Counted from the first letter of the stretch, positions 31,256 to 41,163 are shown. The stretch is DNA of 64,000 bases from Blastomussa wellsi (GCA_947652115.1 OX393562.1:9764868-9828867), one strand, 5' to 3'. Made by a program: numbers and translations. The notes: a model not told the origin generated them from the letters alone.

Positions 31256-32458
31256 TTAGTATTGCACAGATTCTAATTGCTGCCCCAATATATTCATTTG
31301 CGCGTCACTGATCACGAAAACATGGCAGTTCACATTGCCTGAGCCACTGAGATTTTGCTCGAGTTCAAGCTGGACTCCATCTTTTGTGTTCACAAGCCGT
31401 GTGCCACTTCCGTGCATTGCCTGATCCGCCACTGAGCGCAAATCGACCAGAAGCCTGAACTTGTCATCGGTGTAGAACTTTTTCAGATTCATGTGCTGTT
31501 TTGTTTTTTGTCTTGCCAAAGAAGCGGTCAACTTCGCGCCAAATATCTTGGCCTTCGATGCCGTTGCTGTAGAGCATGTTGGGCTTGCTATTCACCGTAA
31601 CAGCGACTTTCGTCAGGTCTGGGTTAATGTACTTTTCTGAATCCCTGGTGCCGGCTGTGTAGGGCTCAATGAAGAGAAGAAGAATGGCTTTCAGGGACCT
31701 TCTCTGGGGGTTTACTCTGAGGTTTATCCTTGATTCAGCGCTTTTTGAGAAGGCGACCACCTGATACCACAGCACATGGTCGTATAAGAACTCATTTCCC
31801 GCGGAGTAAACACTGCGCGCGGCGTCCGCCAAGGTCTTGCTTCTCATCATTCGGTACTCGAGCTGGATGTTTGTCAGCTTGTATTTCAGTTTATCCGGAT
31901 CACAGCCTTTGACAACCTGCGAGGCCGGCGCAAGTTTCAGCTCAAACACGAGGTCCTTGTAAAGAGCTAGGGGATAAAAGACTCTGTGGTCTTTCAGGAT
32001 CTGATGGTCCAGTTGGATCCGGTATTTTGTTCCGAAAACCTTGTTAAGCGCATTTTCCGCGTCGACCCCTGAGGTTTTTTCATCTCCCGCGCCTGAGCGG
32101 ATCTTGCAGAGGTCCTCTGTCTGGATGCCCTCGAGCAGCATGTTGTCCCGCTCCTCCTGCCAGAGGAAAAGGTCCTCCCAGATCTTGTAGATGTCATAAT
32201 TCAATGTGCCATCCAGTGTGCTTCCAGCGTACTTCACAACCAGCCTGTCGACCAGAGCATGTGTGACGTTTTGAACAAGGAAGTTGTCTGCGTACCCTCC
32301 ATCCAAGTCGATGTTGAAATGCAGTGCGAGCGAGCCGGGCATGAGGACCCCGTGCTCATTAAGCTTGGGAACTGTTACATACAATGTCTCGCTGGGGTTG
32401 GCTTCGCTACGATCTTTTTTTCTTTGTACGTTGGCAGAAGATTTGCTTGCACCGCCAT
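31256..32458 (-). pseudogene. Polinton B major capsid protein, frameshifted
   Basis: The start is at 32458. About 20 residues of the conserved N-region are deleted (32400-32440). The long middle (32384-31540) is colinear with C ('NFLVQNVTHALVDRLVVKYA', 'EDLCKIRSGAGDEKTSGVDA', 'RRSLKAILLLFIEPYTAG'). A frameshift near 31500 shifts the last 80 residues, which end 'QQLESVQY' at 31256. Double jelly-roll capsid family; inactive as it stands. Confidence 0.85.
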
Positions 32459-32501
32459 GTCATATTTAAATTAAAAAATAATATGAAAATATAATTTCGC
32501 A

Positions 32502-32762
32502 ATGGCCGCAGAAGATGGCTTTGGTGACAGAGACCCTCTCATGCAACATACAGACGATCGTGACGACGAAGATGATGGCAACAACCTTGATGAAACAACT
32601 CCTTTTTTGCCTGGTGGCTCATCCACACCAGGGCCTCAAGGTGAACAGATTGAGATGCAAACAACGATGAATAGGCCACCTGAACGCGGTGGCGGCACTC
32701 CAGAAACCTCTTTCATTGAAAGACGTCCTCCAGGAATGCGGGTTTGGCGGGTTAATTTTTGA
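32502..32762 (+). pseudogene. Polinton B coiled-coil protein, only the N-terminus left
   Basis: Starts with the acidic segment ('GDRDPLMQHTDDRDDEDDGN'), then 'STPGPQGEQIEMQTT' as in C. It ends after 86 codons, because a deletion removed the coiled coil, the membrane part and the tail of the convergent large protein. The last codons lie in the antisense of that gene. Confidence 0.8.
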
Positions 32763-33650
32763 TTTCCCGCCAGCCATGAGCTCAAGAGCCGCCTTTTTCG
32801 TGCTCGTGTTAACCTCGTTGTTTATCCCCAGTTTCATGCCTTGCACCGCTTGTTTGAGCTGGTTGTTGTAACCGACCGTGCTTTCTGTATTGATTACCAT
32901 GTTCCCTGGCATTAACCATGCGCCTGGGCACACAGCCAGATTGAGCCTCACCTTTACCTCATCCACCGCCAGCTGATAACGCTGCACGCTTTTTACAAGG
33001 TCAGGCTGCCTCACTGCGTCTTCCACTAAGACGAGGAACTCGCTCTGCGCCTCCTTTGCGCGCCCCCCTTCGCCAAGGATGCTACTGCAGACGTTGACTA
33101 TATATATATATATACATATGCATATACACACACATATGCATATACACACACACACACACTCCTTGGTAAATATCTCTCTGAACTTTGTTGTAAAATACTG
33201 GTCAGGGGAGACATAAATATTGATTGATTTGTTGAATATTTTCTTCAAACTTGGTGCCGCGTCTTCCAATGGAACTGCTGGAACCGGCAGCGAACCATGT
33301 GCACTGGGCGATAACTGGTATGGGAAGCCACCGTCAACGTCATTCAAACTCTGCGCGCTTTTCATGCCTGCACTCCAATATTTGGGGTCTGAACCAAAGA
33401 CGCTTTGCAGACTGCCTTCACCCTCTTTGTAAAATATTTCAGCTGTTGCTGTGTGGTCCGACACAAAAAATGTCTGTGCTTCAAATTTGCTTTTGTCTCC
33501 CCTCGGAAACCGTGCTGAAAAAGCTGCCCACGCCTTGGCTTGTGCAAGCTTCGCATTCGCCGTGGAGATGCCGTTGGCAGCCTGCGCTCTTTCTTTGAGA
33601 TAGTCAAACGCAACAGAATCTTGCTTGCGTGCGGTTTTCCAGATGTTCAT
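32619..33650 (-). pseudogene. Polinton B large tail-anchored protein, internally deleted with a microsatellite
   Basis: The start is set at 33650 ('MNIWKTARKQDSVAFDYL') by comparison with C; 108 upstream codons in frame are not conserved. Residues 1-165 follow C. About 195 residues are then replaced by a TG/TA microsatellite (33098-33163) translated as Cys/Val/Ile repeats. The match resumes at 'CSSILGEGGRAKEAQSEFL' to 'KSKINPPNP'. The C-terminal Thr-rich linker and tail anchor are deleted. The frame stays open across the microsatellite. Confidence 0.8.
33098..33163. repeat. TA/TG/CA microsatellite inside a Polinton B gene
   Basis: About 65 bp of alternating TATATA, CATATG and CACACA units, replacing coding DNA of the large tail-anchored gene. 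The length keeps the frame open. Confidence 0.9.
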
Positions 33651-33704
33651 CTTTCTATATTCCCCATTATTTTTCAATTTAAAATTTGCGCGCAACAAAA
33701 TAAA

Positions 33705-34373
33705 ATGGTTGTGCTTACTATTTCTACGTCTTCTAATCCATGCACCATCAAGTTTGACAACCCGATTCCAGAGGCCTCTTTCGTAAGGCTGCTGTCTTGT
33801 TCGCTTTATAATTCGTGGCATAATTTGAAAAACGATGGGGTAATTGCAATGCCTGAGCCAGATGGTAAACGGGCTGTTCCCATTACTTTCCCCAAAGGGT
33901 ATTACACTCTTGAAAGTATGGCTCAAAATATAGAATATGCTTTCGCTAAATTTGATGTAAAACTTCCCACTCAAATCAATACACCAGCTGGTGCAATGGT
34001 AATTGACAACTTTGAGAATAAAAAAATTACTCTTGACGACGACTTAGCCAATTTTCTTGGGATTTCCCGCTTTTTGTGGTTTAGAACTTTCGTCAAACGG
34101 CTTCGAACACCGAGTACTTACTTTGTCCATTGCGACTTGGTTGACCCCAATCAAAATTTTGTAAATGGCAAAGCTTCAAAACTTCTTGCAAAGTTTGACA
34201 TCCGAGGGGAAGCTTTCCAAAAAGTCCACTATCAAACGGATGAACAGCCGCCCTTTCGTGACGCTTCAACTGACAAATATGTCAACAGCGTTACGCTTTC
34301 AGTCAAAGACAATGACGGAGAGCTTTTTGATTTTAACGATCAACCTCTTGAATTCGAATTGCAAATAATTTGA
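33705..34373 (+). CDS. Polinton B penton-like minor capsid protein
   Basis: 222 residues, uninterrupted. The start is the ATG at 33705 ('MVVLTISTSSNPCTIKF'), as in C. Conserved blocks are 'LLSCSLYNSWHNLKNDG' (residues 28-44), 'PKGYYTLESMAQNIE', 'INTPAGAMVIDNFENKKI', 'TPSTYFVHCDLVD' and the C-terminal 'DGELFDFNDQPLEFEL'. The size, beta-rich look and position next to the capsid module suggest the single jelly-roll vertex protein. That is family knowledge plus inference. It is one of the few intact genes of B. Confidence 0.75.
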   Translation: MVVLTISTSSNPCTIKFDNPIPEASFVRLLSCSLYNSWHNLKNDGVIAMPEPDGKRAVPITFPKGYYTLESMAQNIEYAFAKFDVKLPTQINTPAGAMVIDNFENKKITLDDDLANFLGISRFLWFRTFVKRLRTPSTYFVHCDLVDPNQNFVNGKASKLLAKFDIRGEAFQKVHYQTDEQPPFRDASTDKYVNSVTLSVKDNDGELFDFNDQPLEFELQII

Positions 34374-34396
34374 AAAATAAAATCTGTTGATATACC

Positions 34397-34664
34397 ATGT
34401 CTTCTGCAAATGTGTTGGCAAGTGCTCCGCCTATTTATCCACAGATTCCCCTGGAAAGAACCGAAAATTTCCGGCTAACTGAGATCAGTAAAATTGAAAA
34501 AGAAATTGCCGATGAGGCTGAACATTACAGGATTGTTTTGAAAAAAAATACAAGAAAGCTCGCAAAGTCATTCACTATTCCGTGGTGTCTCTTGGCGTTG
34601 CTAGTGCCTTCCTGTCTTCCGGGGCCATTGCTTCTTCACTTTCTGGCATCGGAATTGTGGTCGG
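34397..34664 (+). pseudogene. Polinton B glycine-rich membrane protein, 5' half (split by element C)
   Basis: Starts 'MSSANVLASAPPIYPQIP' and matches the 211-residue protein of C. A one-base slip in an A run near 34550 shifts the frame. In the next frame the hydrophobic Gly/Ser/Ala-rich segment continues ('FLSSGAIASSLSGIGIVV') to 34664, where element C begins. The second half is at 50392-50746. Confidence 0.85.
34660..34664 (+). repeat. Target site duplication of Polinton C, left
   Basis: GTCGG at 34660-34664 is repeated at 50387-50391. Removing one copy and element C makes the frame of the split gene continuous. If six bases are counted, the first base differs (G versus T). Confidence 0.8.
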
Positions 34665-35029
34665 ACACACATAATACTGGGTGGTTCTAGCGCATGGATT
34701 TTTTTGGGTTTGAGTGGGGGATGACGTTGTGGTGTACGCATCCCGGCTCACCAGCTCGCCGGCTCGCCGGGATGCGTACACCACAACGTCATCCCCCACT
34801 CAAACCCAAAAAAATCCATGCGCCCAGAAACCACCACGTTCTATGTGTGTGTGGAATAAACATGGCAAAAACAACTGCGCATAAGAGGAGGCTGCACGCC
34901 TTCAAATGGAAAACGGGGGCACAGCGCGGCCAAAAATCAATGGGGCAACTTTCAAGGAAACACAAATTTCACATTTTGCGCCAGGAATTATTTTTCATTT
35001 GAAGAAATGTGCGCTCATTTATAGAGAAC
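34665..35029 (+). repeat. Polinton C left terminal inverted repeat with terminal palindrome
   Basis: Begins ACACACATAATACTGGG. The outer 190 bp are an imperfect palindrome centred near 34760; the arms share ATGGATTTTTTTGGGTTTGA and GTGGTGTACGCATCCCGG. The inner part (34835-35029) pairs with 50030-50230 at the other end. The repeat runs up to the polymerase start codon at 35030. It carries TTTGAAGAAATGTGCGCTC and TTATAGAGAAC just before it, which look like a promoter. Confidence 0.88.
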
Positions 35030-38000
35030 ATGGCAGCAGCACGTGATGATGATGACCTTATTCTTGAAGAGGCAATCAGAAGGCTTCAAGTTGAAAATGA
35101 AAATTTGCGCAGGCAAAGGGTGATTGAAGAACCTTTACCTGAGGAAGAACGTTTTGAATTTTTTCAAAATTTTGATGAATTTGTAAGAAGGGAAGAAGAA
35201 GAAGATAATGCAGTCATTGAAAGAGCATTAGCTGTTGTTGAAAGAGAGAGAGCAGCAGGCCGGTTGACGCAAGAAAGATTGGAAAGATTTATCAAAAATC
35301 TTGTCAATCAATTTGAAAATGGTACAAGCAAAAGAGAAAAATTTAAAGAAGTTGAAGAGTGGGTCAAACTTTTCCAAACCCATTATGACCCTGTTGAATA
35401 TGAAAAGATTGCAAGAAATTTATCAGATGATTTTCCTGGACTTTCATTGCAAAATGTGAAAATTTTACTGCAAGGACTGAAAAATCGATTTCTGAGAAAA
35501 GAAATTCACGACAGATTTGTTTTGGCAGAAACAAATTTCCGAGGATGGCTTCACGTGTGGTCAATGCAGGTATCAGAACTTAACTTTAAAAACAAGGATC
35601 GTTGGAACCCCCATTCAAAAGGTTTTTATAACCCCGCTGCAAAGGATATTTTAGTTTTTGCAAAAGAGTACCGTGAAAAGTTCATTGAACTGCTCAAAAA
35701 TGAGATGAAAGAGATGGGGATGGTGAAAGTCTTATTTTCTTTTGATACAAAGTTTTCAACAAAAGATGAAAAGAGAGAAATCAAACAGTATTATAAAAGT
35801 AAACTGTATATTTTCCAAAAATTTGACGAAGAAGAGATCACGGAAAAATTCGATGAATTTATTGAAGATTCAAAAAGCAGAACGGAAGTCTCAGTTCAAA
35901 ATTCAGAAATGGTGTTTGAAAAAATAAAACAAGTGTATGTGCATGTTGCAAAATATGAACCACTGAAAGGAGGAACATGGTTGCCACTTCCACCAAAACT
36001 TGCAGCAAAGAAAGCAATTGTTAACGTGAAAAACGTGGACAATGAATGTCTGAAGTGGGCGTTGAGATCAGCACTTTTCCCAGCGGGAAAGGACGCGCAA
36101 AGGCCGAGCAAATACCCTGTCAATGTTGGCATCAATTGGAAGGGAATCGATTTCCCCACACCGATTAAACAGATAAAAAAGCTTGAGGCACAAAATCCAA
36201 AACTGGCAATCAATTTATATGGTTGGGACAAAGAAAAAGACTGTTTCATGGGAGGTTTATGGTTCAGCGAGAAAAGTCATGAAGTGCCAAGGATCAACCT
36301 GATTATTATTGTGGATGGGGAGAACAATCATTACTGCTGGGTCAAACGAATGAGCTCATTGGTTTATGATCAGACAAAACATTGTGGAAAAAAACACTTT
36401 TGCAATATGTGTATTACACATTTCAGAACAGCGGAAAAGTTGGAGGAGCATCAAAAACAATGTGAAGGTTTGAATGGCAGGCCAACAGTGATCGAAATGC
36501 CGGAAAAAGGAAAAAACATCCTGAAGTATCAAAATTTCCAAAAACAGATGAAGGCGCCTTTCGTGATTTATGCAGATTTTGAGGCGCTTGTAAAAAAGAT
36601 TGAATATCGCGAGTGTGCAAGAAGTCCAGAACAAAGTTACACAGAAAAAACTGAAATCCACGAAGCGTGTGGATACGCCTGGATGTGTGAGAAGTGATGG
36701 AGAAATAATGAATTCAAAAGTTTTCAGAGGGCAAAATGCAGTGGCAAATTTTCTGAGCGACATTGTGCAAGAAGAACAAAATCTGAGAGAAAGTGTGGAA
36801 GAGAAAGAACCAATAAGAATGGAACCGGAAGATTGGGAAAATTTCAACAACGCAAAAGATTGTCACATTTGTGGCAAAAGTCTAACGAAAGAAAATTTCC
36901 TTGACTCACTGCCTGCATGGAAAAAAGAAAAATATTTGGGACAGGTTCACAAAAAATGTTTCTGGTTTGTGCAAAAAAAGGTTGGGTTTCTTTGCATGAA
37001 AAAGTTGGACAAAAAGCAAAAAGAAGCAGCAGACAAACAAGAAAAGTGTCAATTCTGCGAAAAACCGTTGATCCAACCAACTTTCAGAGACGCGGTGAAA
37101 GACCATTGCCATGTGACAGGCAAGTTTCGGGGGGCCGTGCACAACGATTGCAATTTAAAACTGAAACTGAACCCCAAATTTTTCAAAATCCCAGTTGTAT
37201 TTCACAACCTGAGAGGTTACGACGCGCACCACCTTATGCAAGCGATGTCGCAGCAGGAAAAGGATGTGAAATGTGTGGCCAACAACATGGAAAAGTACAT
37301 CACATTTTCCATGGGGAATCTGCAGTTCATAGACAGTCTGAATTTCATGCAAGGAAGCCTCGACGCGCTTGTGAAAGCAACACCCCAAGAAAAGTTGAAA
37401 ATCACCAAAACAACAGTGGACAACCCCCAGGTTGATTTGTTATTTCAAAAAGGAATCTACCCGTATGAGCACATGGACTCATGGGAGAGGTTCGAAGAGA
37501 CAAAACTGCCACACAAAAAACTGTTTTATAGCAAACTGAACGACGAAGCCATTTCAGACGCTGAATATGCGCACGCGCAGAAAGTGTGGGAAGCCTTTGA
37601 CTGCAAAAACCTGGGAGATTATCATGACTTGTATGTGAAAACAGACGTGGCACTGCTGGCGGATGTTTTTGAAAATTTCAGGGATCTGTGTCAAGAGCAG
37701 TACGGGCTGGACCCGGCGAATTATTTCACATCGCCAGGGCTGAGTTGGGACGCACTTCTGAAAATGTCTGGCATTGAGCTGGAGCTCTTGACGGACATTG
37801 ACAAGCATCTTTTTGTGGAAAGGGGGCTGCGCGGCGGGATCTCAAATGTGAGCAAAAGGTATGTCAGAGCCAACAATCCAATGTGTGAAGGCTTTGACGA
37901 GACCAAACCGAAAAAGTGGATCATGTATCTCGACGCGAACAACCTTTACGGCTGGGCCATGTGCCAGCCAATGCCCGTGAGAGGATTCAAATGGAGAAGC

Positions 38001-39278
38001 GTGCTGCCAACGGAAGAAGAAATTTTGAAGAAAAAAGAAGACGCCAAAACCGGCTGGATTCTTGAGGTTGACCTCGAATATCCGGAGGAGCTGCATGAAG
38101 AGCACAACAGCTATCCGCTGGCTCCGGAAAAAAAGGCGGTAAAAAAAGAGGACATGTCAGACTACCAGCACCGTCTGATGGATGAACTGGAAATCAAAAC
38201 ACCAAAAGAAAAGAAACTGCTGCTGACACTGGAAGACAAAAACAACTACGTCGTGCACTACAGGAACTTGCAGTTTTATCTGCAACAGGGGATGAGGCTG
38301 AAAAAGGTCCACAAAGTTCTCGAGTTTGAACAATCGGCGTGGATGAAACCTTATATCATGAAGAACACCAATTTCCGCAAAAGAGCAAAAAGCGCTTTTG
38401 AAAAAGACTTTTACAAACTGATGAACAACTCGGTTTTCGGGAAAACGATGGAGAACCTGCGGAAGCGCACGGACATCAAAATCGTGAAAAGTGAAGAAAA
38501 AGAAAAAGTCAGAAAATTTGTTGCCAGTCCGTTGTTCTCAAGGTTCGCCCAATTCACAAACAACATGGCGGGGATCCACATGCACAAAGGGAAGCTGGTG
38601 CTGAACAAACCGGTGTACACGGGCATGACGATCTTGGACAACAGCAAGATCCTCATGTACGACTTTTTCTACAACCACCTGAAAAAGCGGTACGGATCAA
38701 AATGTGAACTTGTTTACACGGACACGGACAGTCTTCTGCTTGAGATCGAAACAGAAGACGTTTACAAAGACATCGCGACAACGAAAGAAATGTATGACCT
38801 GAGTGATTACCCGCAAGACCATCCACTTAACTCAGACGAGAACAAAAAAGTCTTGGGCAAAATGAAAGATGAATGCGCGGGGACACCCATCGCGGAAGCC
38901 ATCTGTCTCAGGTCAAAAATGTATTCCATCCTACGAGGGGACGAAAAAAATATCAAAAAGGCGAAGGGGGTCAAAAAGTGTGTCGTCAAGAAAAACATTT
39001 CCCACGAGCAGTACCGTGAAATGATTTTTGGCGAGAAGAAACAGCTGAAGCATGGAATGAACATTCTGCGGAGCGAGGGGCATGAAATTTACGGAATGCA
39101 CGTGAACTAGATTTCACTGTGTGCGTTTGACTCAAAACGCTGGATTGCAGATGACGGGATCCACACAAAAGCATACGGTTTCAAAGATGCCCCACTAACA
39201 GAAGAGGATTTGGAAGCGCTGTTGCTGGACACAGAAGCTGTCACAGCGCTCGGGGAGTGGCTGGAAGAACAGTTTTAA
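35030..39278 (+). pseudogene. polB: Polinton C DNA polymerase B, one frameshift and one late stop
   Basis: About 1,415 codons. The start is 35030 ('MAAARDDDDLILEEA'), matching the B start, rather than 35009. An N-terminal helical region runs to about 35350. There is a C2H2-like finger ('CNMCITHFRTAEKLEEHQ', near 36400) and Exo I ('VIYADFEAL', near 36570). A one-base shift at about 36670-36690 follows. Next come an EndoVII-like Cys/His insert ('CQFCEKP', 'DHCHVTGKFRGAVHNDCN'), Exo II ('FHNLRGYDAHHLM'), Exo III ('YHDLYVKTDVALLADVF'), motif A ('YLDANNLYGWAM'), motif B ('KLMNNSVFGKTMENLRKR') and motif C ('VYTDTDSLLLEIE', near 38720). TAG at 39108-39110 is followed by 56 open codons of normal C-terminus. 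All catalytic residues are present. Protein-primed replication of Polintons is family knowledge. Confidence 0.9.
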
Positions 39279-39465
39279 CAATCTCGCTCGGGCGCAAACT
39301 GCGCAAATAATTCAAAACTCCAGGGTCAAGAAAAATTTCTTCTGGATTTTTAACGGTGTTGTTTCTGCCAAAAATATCAGAATATTTTTGGTTAACGTCA
39401 CTTCTTGTCCTTCTTTTCCCAATGGTTGAAGCTTGAATGAGAACACCGTTGCGTCCACGGCCCAT
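39241..39465 (-). CDS. 74-aa ORF after the integrase
   Basis: An open frame ('MGRGRNGVLIQASTIGKRRT') lying 24 bp downstream of the integrase on the same strand. It overlaps the end of the polymerase frame by 38 bp. It is basic at the start and has no motif I recognise. The start region is shared with B (27706). It could be a small DNA-binding protein or a fortuitous frame; the shared head is the only support. Confidence 0.4.
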   Translation of the reverse strand: MGRGRNGVLIQASTIGKRRTRSDVNQKYSDIFGRNNTVKNPEEIFLDPGVLNYLRSLRPSEIVKTVLPATPRAL

Positions 39466-39488
39466 TTTTCAAAATTTCATTTGTTTGT

Positions 39489-40487
39489 TCAACTGTCCAC
39501 GCTGGCCGGCGGGAGAACGGTTTTTTTAGGCACAATCTGCAGCTCTTCACGCACAAAACCGCGCTTGGGTCCATCATGCAAATAGTACAGAACGGGCTGA
39601 TCCGGTTTTTGTAAAACCTTTTCAATGGTGAAAACTTTCAAAGACCAAATCGGATCCGTGGCTCTTTTTTTCCCCCCTTCAAGCTCACCAGGTTCGTAAA
39701 GATGGCGAACCTGAACAAGATATGGCAGGATTTTTTCATCCTTCCCAACAGGTCTGTGATAAGCAGTCGAAGGTTTCGAAAAAACAGATTTCTCTTTGAT
39801 TGCAACAGCGGGTTTCTTTCCGATGAGGCTGGTCACCTCGTTGTTCAAAGCCGAAACAACTTCAGGAAGTCTTTTCACCCATGCCCTGGACCGCTGGCCC
39901 TCAGGCATCCGCATTTCCACGGCATACTGGTGACCGAACAGGCGTTCGGCAAGGGTGCGGTTGAAACGTTCAACAATGGCCTGATCGCGGTGAATGTTGA
40001 CGCGCCCGCGCCGGATGAAAGTTTTGTGATTTTCCATGACTTTCGTCACAGCGCCCATGAATTCGCGCCCAGGGTCAACTTGCAACATTTCAGGCCATTT
40101 CAAAGGGCCGCGCTTGTAAATTTTCTGAAAAGCCTGGGCAACCTCATCAGAATTTTTCGAGGTCAAGGGTTCGGACTCTTTGAAACGGCTGGCCACGTCT
40201 ACAACGTTCAGCGCGTATTTCCAGACTTTGCGACCGCGAGGCAGTTTATCGTGAGGCAAAAAAAGAAGGTCAGCCTGGTGGACCTTGTTGGGTAAGGGCA
40301 CGTCGAATTTCGGGCTTGGAATGTGCTTCGGCGCCGGAAGGAATATCTGCCAGAGGGCTTGCGTGATCAACCACTTTTTTGCGGTGTCTTCCGGGACGTT
40401 TGCAGCCGCGGCCAGTTTTTTGATGGCGGCAATGCCTTTCCAATAACCGCCAGGGCTGTAGTAAATCTTCGCGAGTTTGGTGTCCAT
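39489..40487 (-). CDS. Polinton C integrase (DDE type)
   Basis: 332 residues, intact. An N-terminal helical, HTH-like region lies at residues 15-45 ('AAIKKLAAAANVPEDTAKKW'). The catalytic core has first Asp in 'VHQADLLFLPHD' (near residue 74), second Asp in 'LQVDPGREF' (near 141) and Glu in 'AIVERFNRTLAERLFG' (near 175). The C-terminal region ('YEPGELEGG' to 'GPKRGFVREELQIV') is SH3/chromo-like in Polinton integrases. It inserts the element with short target duplications. Transcribed toward the polymerase. Confidence 0.92.
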   Translation of the reverse strand: MDTKLAKIYYSPGGYWKGIAAIKKLAAAANVPEDTAKKWLITQALWQIFLPAPKHIPSPKFDVPLPNKVHQADLLFLPHDKLPRGRKVWKYALNVVDVASRFKESEPLTSKNSDEVAQAFQKIYKRGPLKWPEMLQVDPGREFMGAVTKVMENHKTFIRRGRVNIHRDQAIVERFNRTLAERLFGHQYAVEMRMPEGQRSRAWVKRLPEVVSALNNEVTSLIGKKPAVAIKEKSVFSKPSTAYHRPVGKDEKILPYLVQVRHLYEPGELEGGKKRATDPIWSLKVFTIEKVLQKPDQPVLYYLHDGPKRGFVREELQIVPKKTVLPPASVDS

Positions 40488-40515
40488 ATAAACGAGGTGA
40501 AAAAAAGTTTAAATG

Positions 40516-40659
40516 TTAGCAGATGAATCTTGTTTTGGTTTTCCCGCAAGAGGCGCATTTGACTTTCAGAAAGGTTTGCCCATTTTTGGTTTTTCCGAGT
40601 CTTTCACTCCCACGAACGTTGGGGGTGATCTTCTTCTCATACACACAGTAGAAATCCAT
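40516..40659 (-). CDS. 47-aa zinc-ribbon protein (DUF5679-like)
   Basis: A short frame upstream of the integrase on the same strand. 'MDFYCVYEKKITPNV' is followed by 'KTKNGQTFLKVKCASCGKTK' and ends 'TRFIC'. The plan (YC near the start, TKNG, then CxxCG and TRFI at the end) is that of the small zinc-ribbon proteins called DUF5679 in many dsDNA viruses. I base this on pattern memory, not on a search. It lies 28 bp upstream of the integrase start and behind a TTTTTACCTTTTTTATATG leader. B and A lost it by deletion. Role unknown; a packaged or nucleic-acid-associated protein is possible. Confidence 0.65.
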   Translation of the reverse strand: MDFYCVYEKKITPNVRGSERLGKTKNGQTFLKVKCASCGKTKTRFIC

Positions 40660-40680
40660 ATAAAAAAGGTAAAAAAAAGT

Positions 40681-41118
40681 TTAAAAGAACCGGAAAGCAG
40701 CGTAGCCCAAAGCGAGCGCCCCGGCGCCGACAAACATGAGTTCACCATTTTTTTGCTGCTGGCTTGGTTGATAAAAATCCGAAAATTTGGGCTCTTTGGG
40801 AGGAGCCATTTGCTCTTCAGGATGCGCCTGGTTGTAGAGTTTGAAAGCGTAGTCAGTGTTGGTGAAGTTCTGCTTGGCTTCCGCTTTTATGAGCTCGTTT
40901 GTTGCAATCCAGTCGAGAAGTTTGGTGCGGTCGCGCACGTATTTGGCTTTCGCAGCATCATACGCCTCGATAGCTCGGTCGTGGCGCTCTTTTTCTTCAA
41001 GAGCGGCTTTTTCACTGTCATCGCCTTCTAAAAACTTCGCCAGATAATTGCCGCCGGTGAAAGCAGCTGCGTTCAACACAGCCCCGACAGACATCAGTCC
41101 AAACGACATTAATGCCAT
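40681..41118 (-). CDS. Polinton C 145-aa two-segment membrane protein
   Basis: 'MALMSFGLMSVGAVLNAAAF' forms an N-terminal hydrophobic segment. A charged helix follows ('EKERHDRAIEAYDAAKAKYV'), then 'PPKEPKFSDFYQPSQQQKNG' and the C-terminal 'LMFVGAGALALGYAAFRFF'. It is conserved in B (28700-29125) and as a stub in A. Likely a virion or membrane protein with both ends anchored; function unknown. Confidence 0.78.
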   Translation of the reverse strand: MALMSFGLMSVGAVLNAAAFTGGNYLAKFLEGDDSEKAALEEKERHDRAIEAYDAAKAKYVRDRTKLLDWIATNELIKAEAKQNFTNTDYAFKLYNQAHPEEQMAPPKEPKFSDFYQPSQQQKNGELMFVGAGALALGYAAFRFF

Positions 41119-41163
41119 GCTTATACAATCGGCGGCATTTTTTCAAATGATTTTTTTGGGTGT

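Noticed and set aside
32619..33974. Long start at 33974 for the large tail-anchored gene of B
   Set aside because: Homologues in C start at 'MNIWKTA', that is 33650. The extra 108 codons are antisense to the penton gene.
34694..35002. 102-codon frame (and its near-copy at 50055-50357) in the terminal repeats of C
   Set aside because: The two frames are similar only because the DNA is an inverted repeat. They run through the palindrome, and the repeat is better explained as terminus plus promoter.
36670..36697. Programmed frameshift in the polymerase of C
   Set aside because: No slippery heptamer or obvious stem-loop is seen, and other copies are too broken to test it. Mutation or sequence error is simpler.
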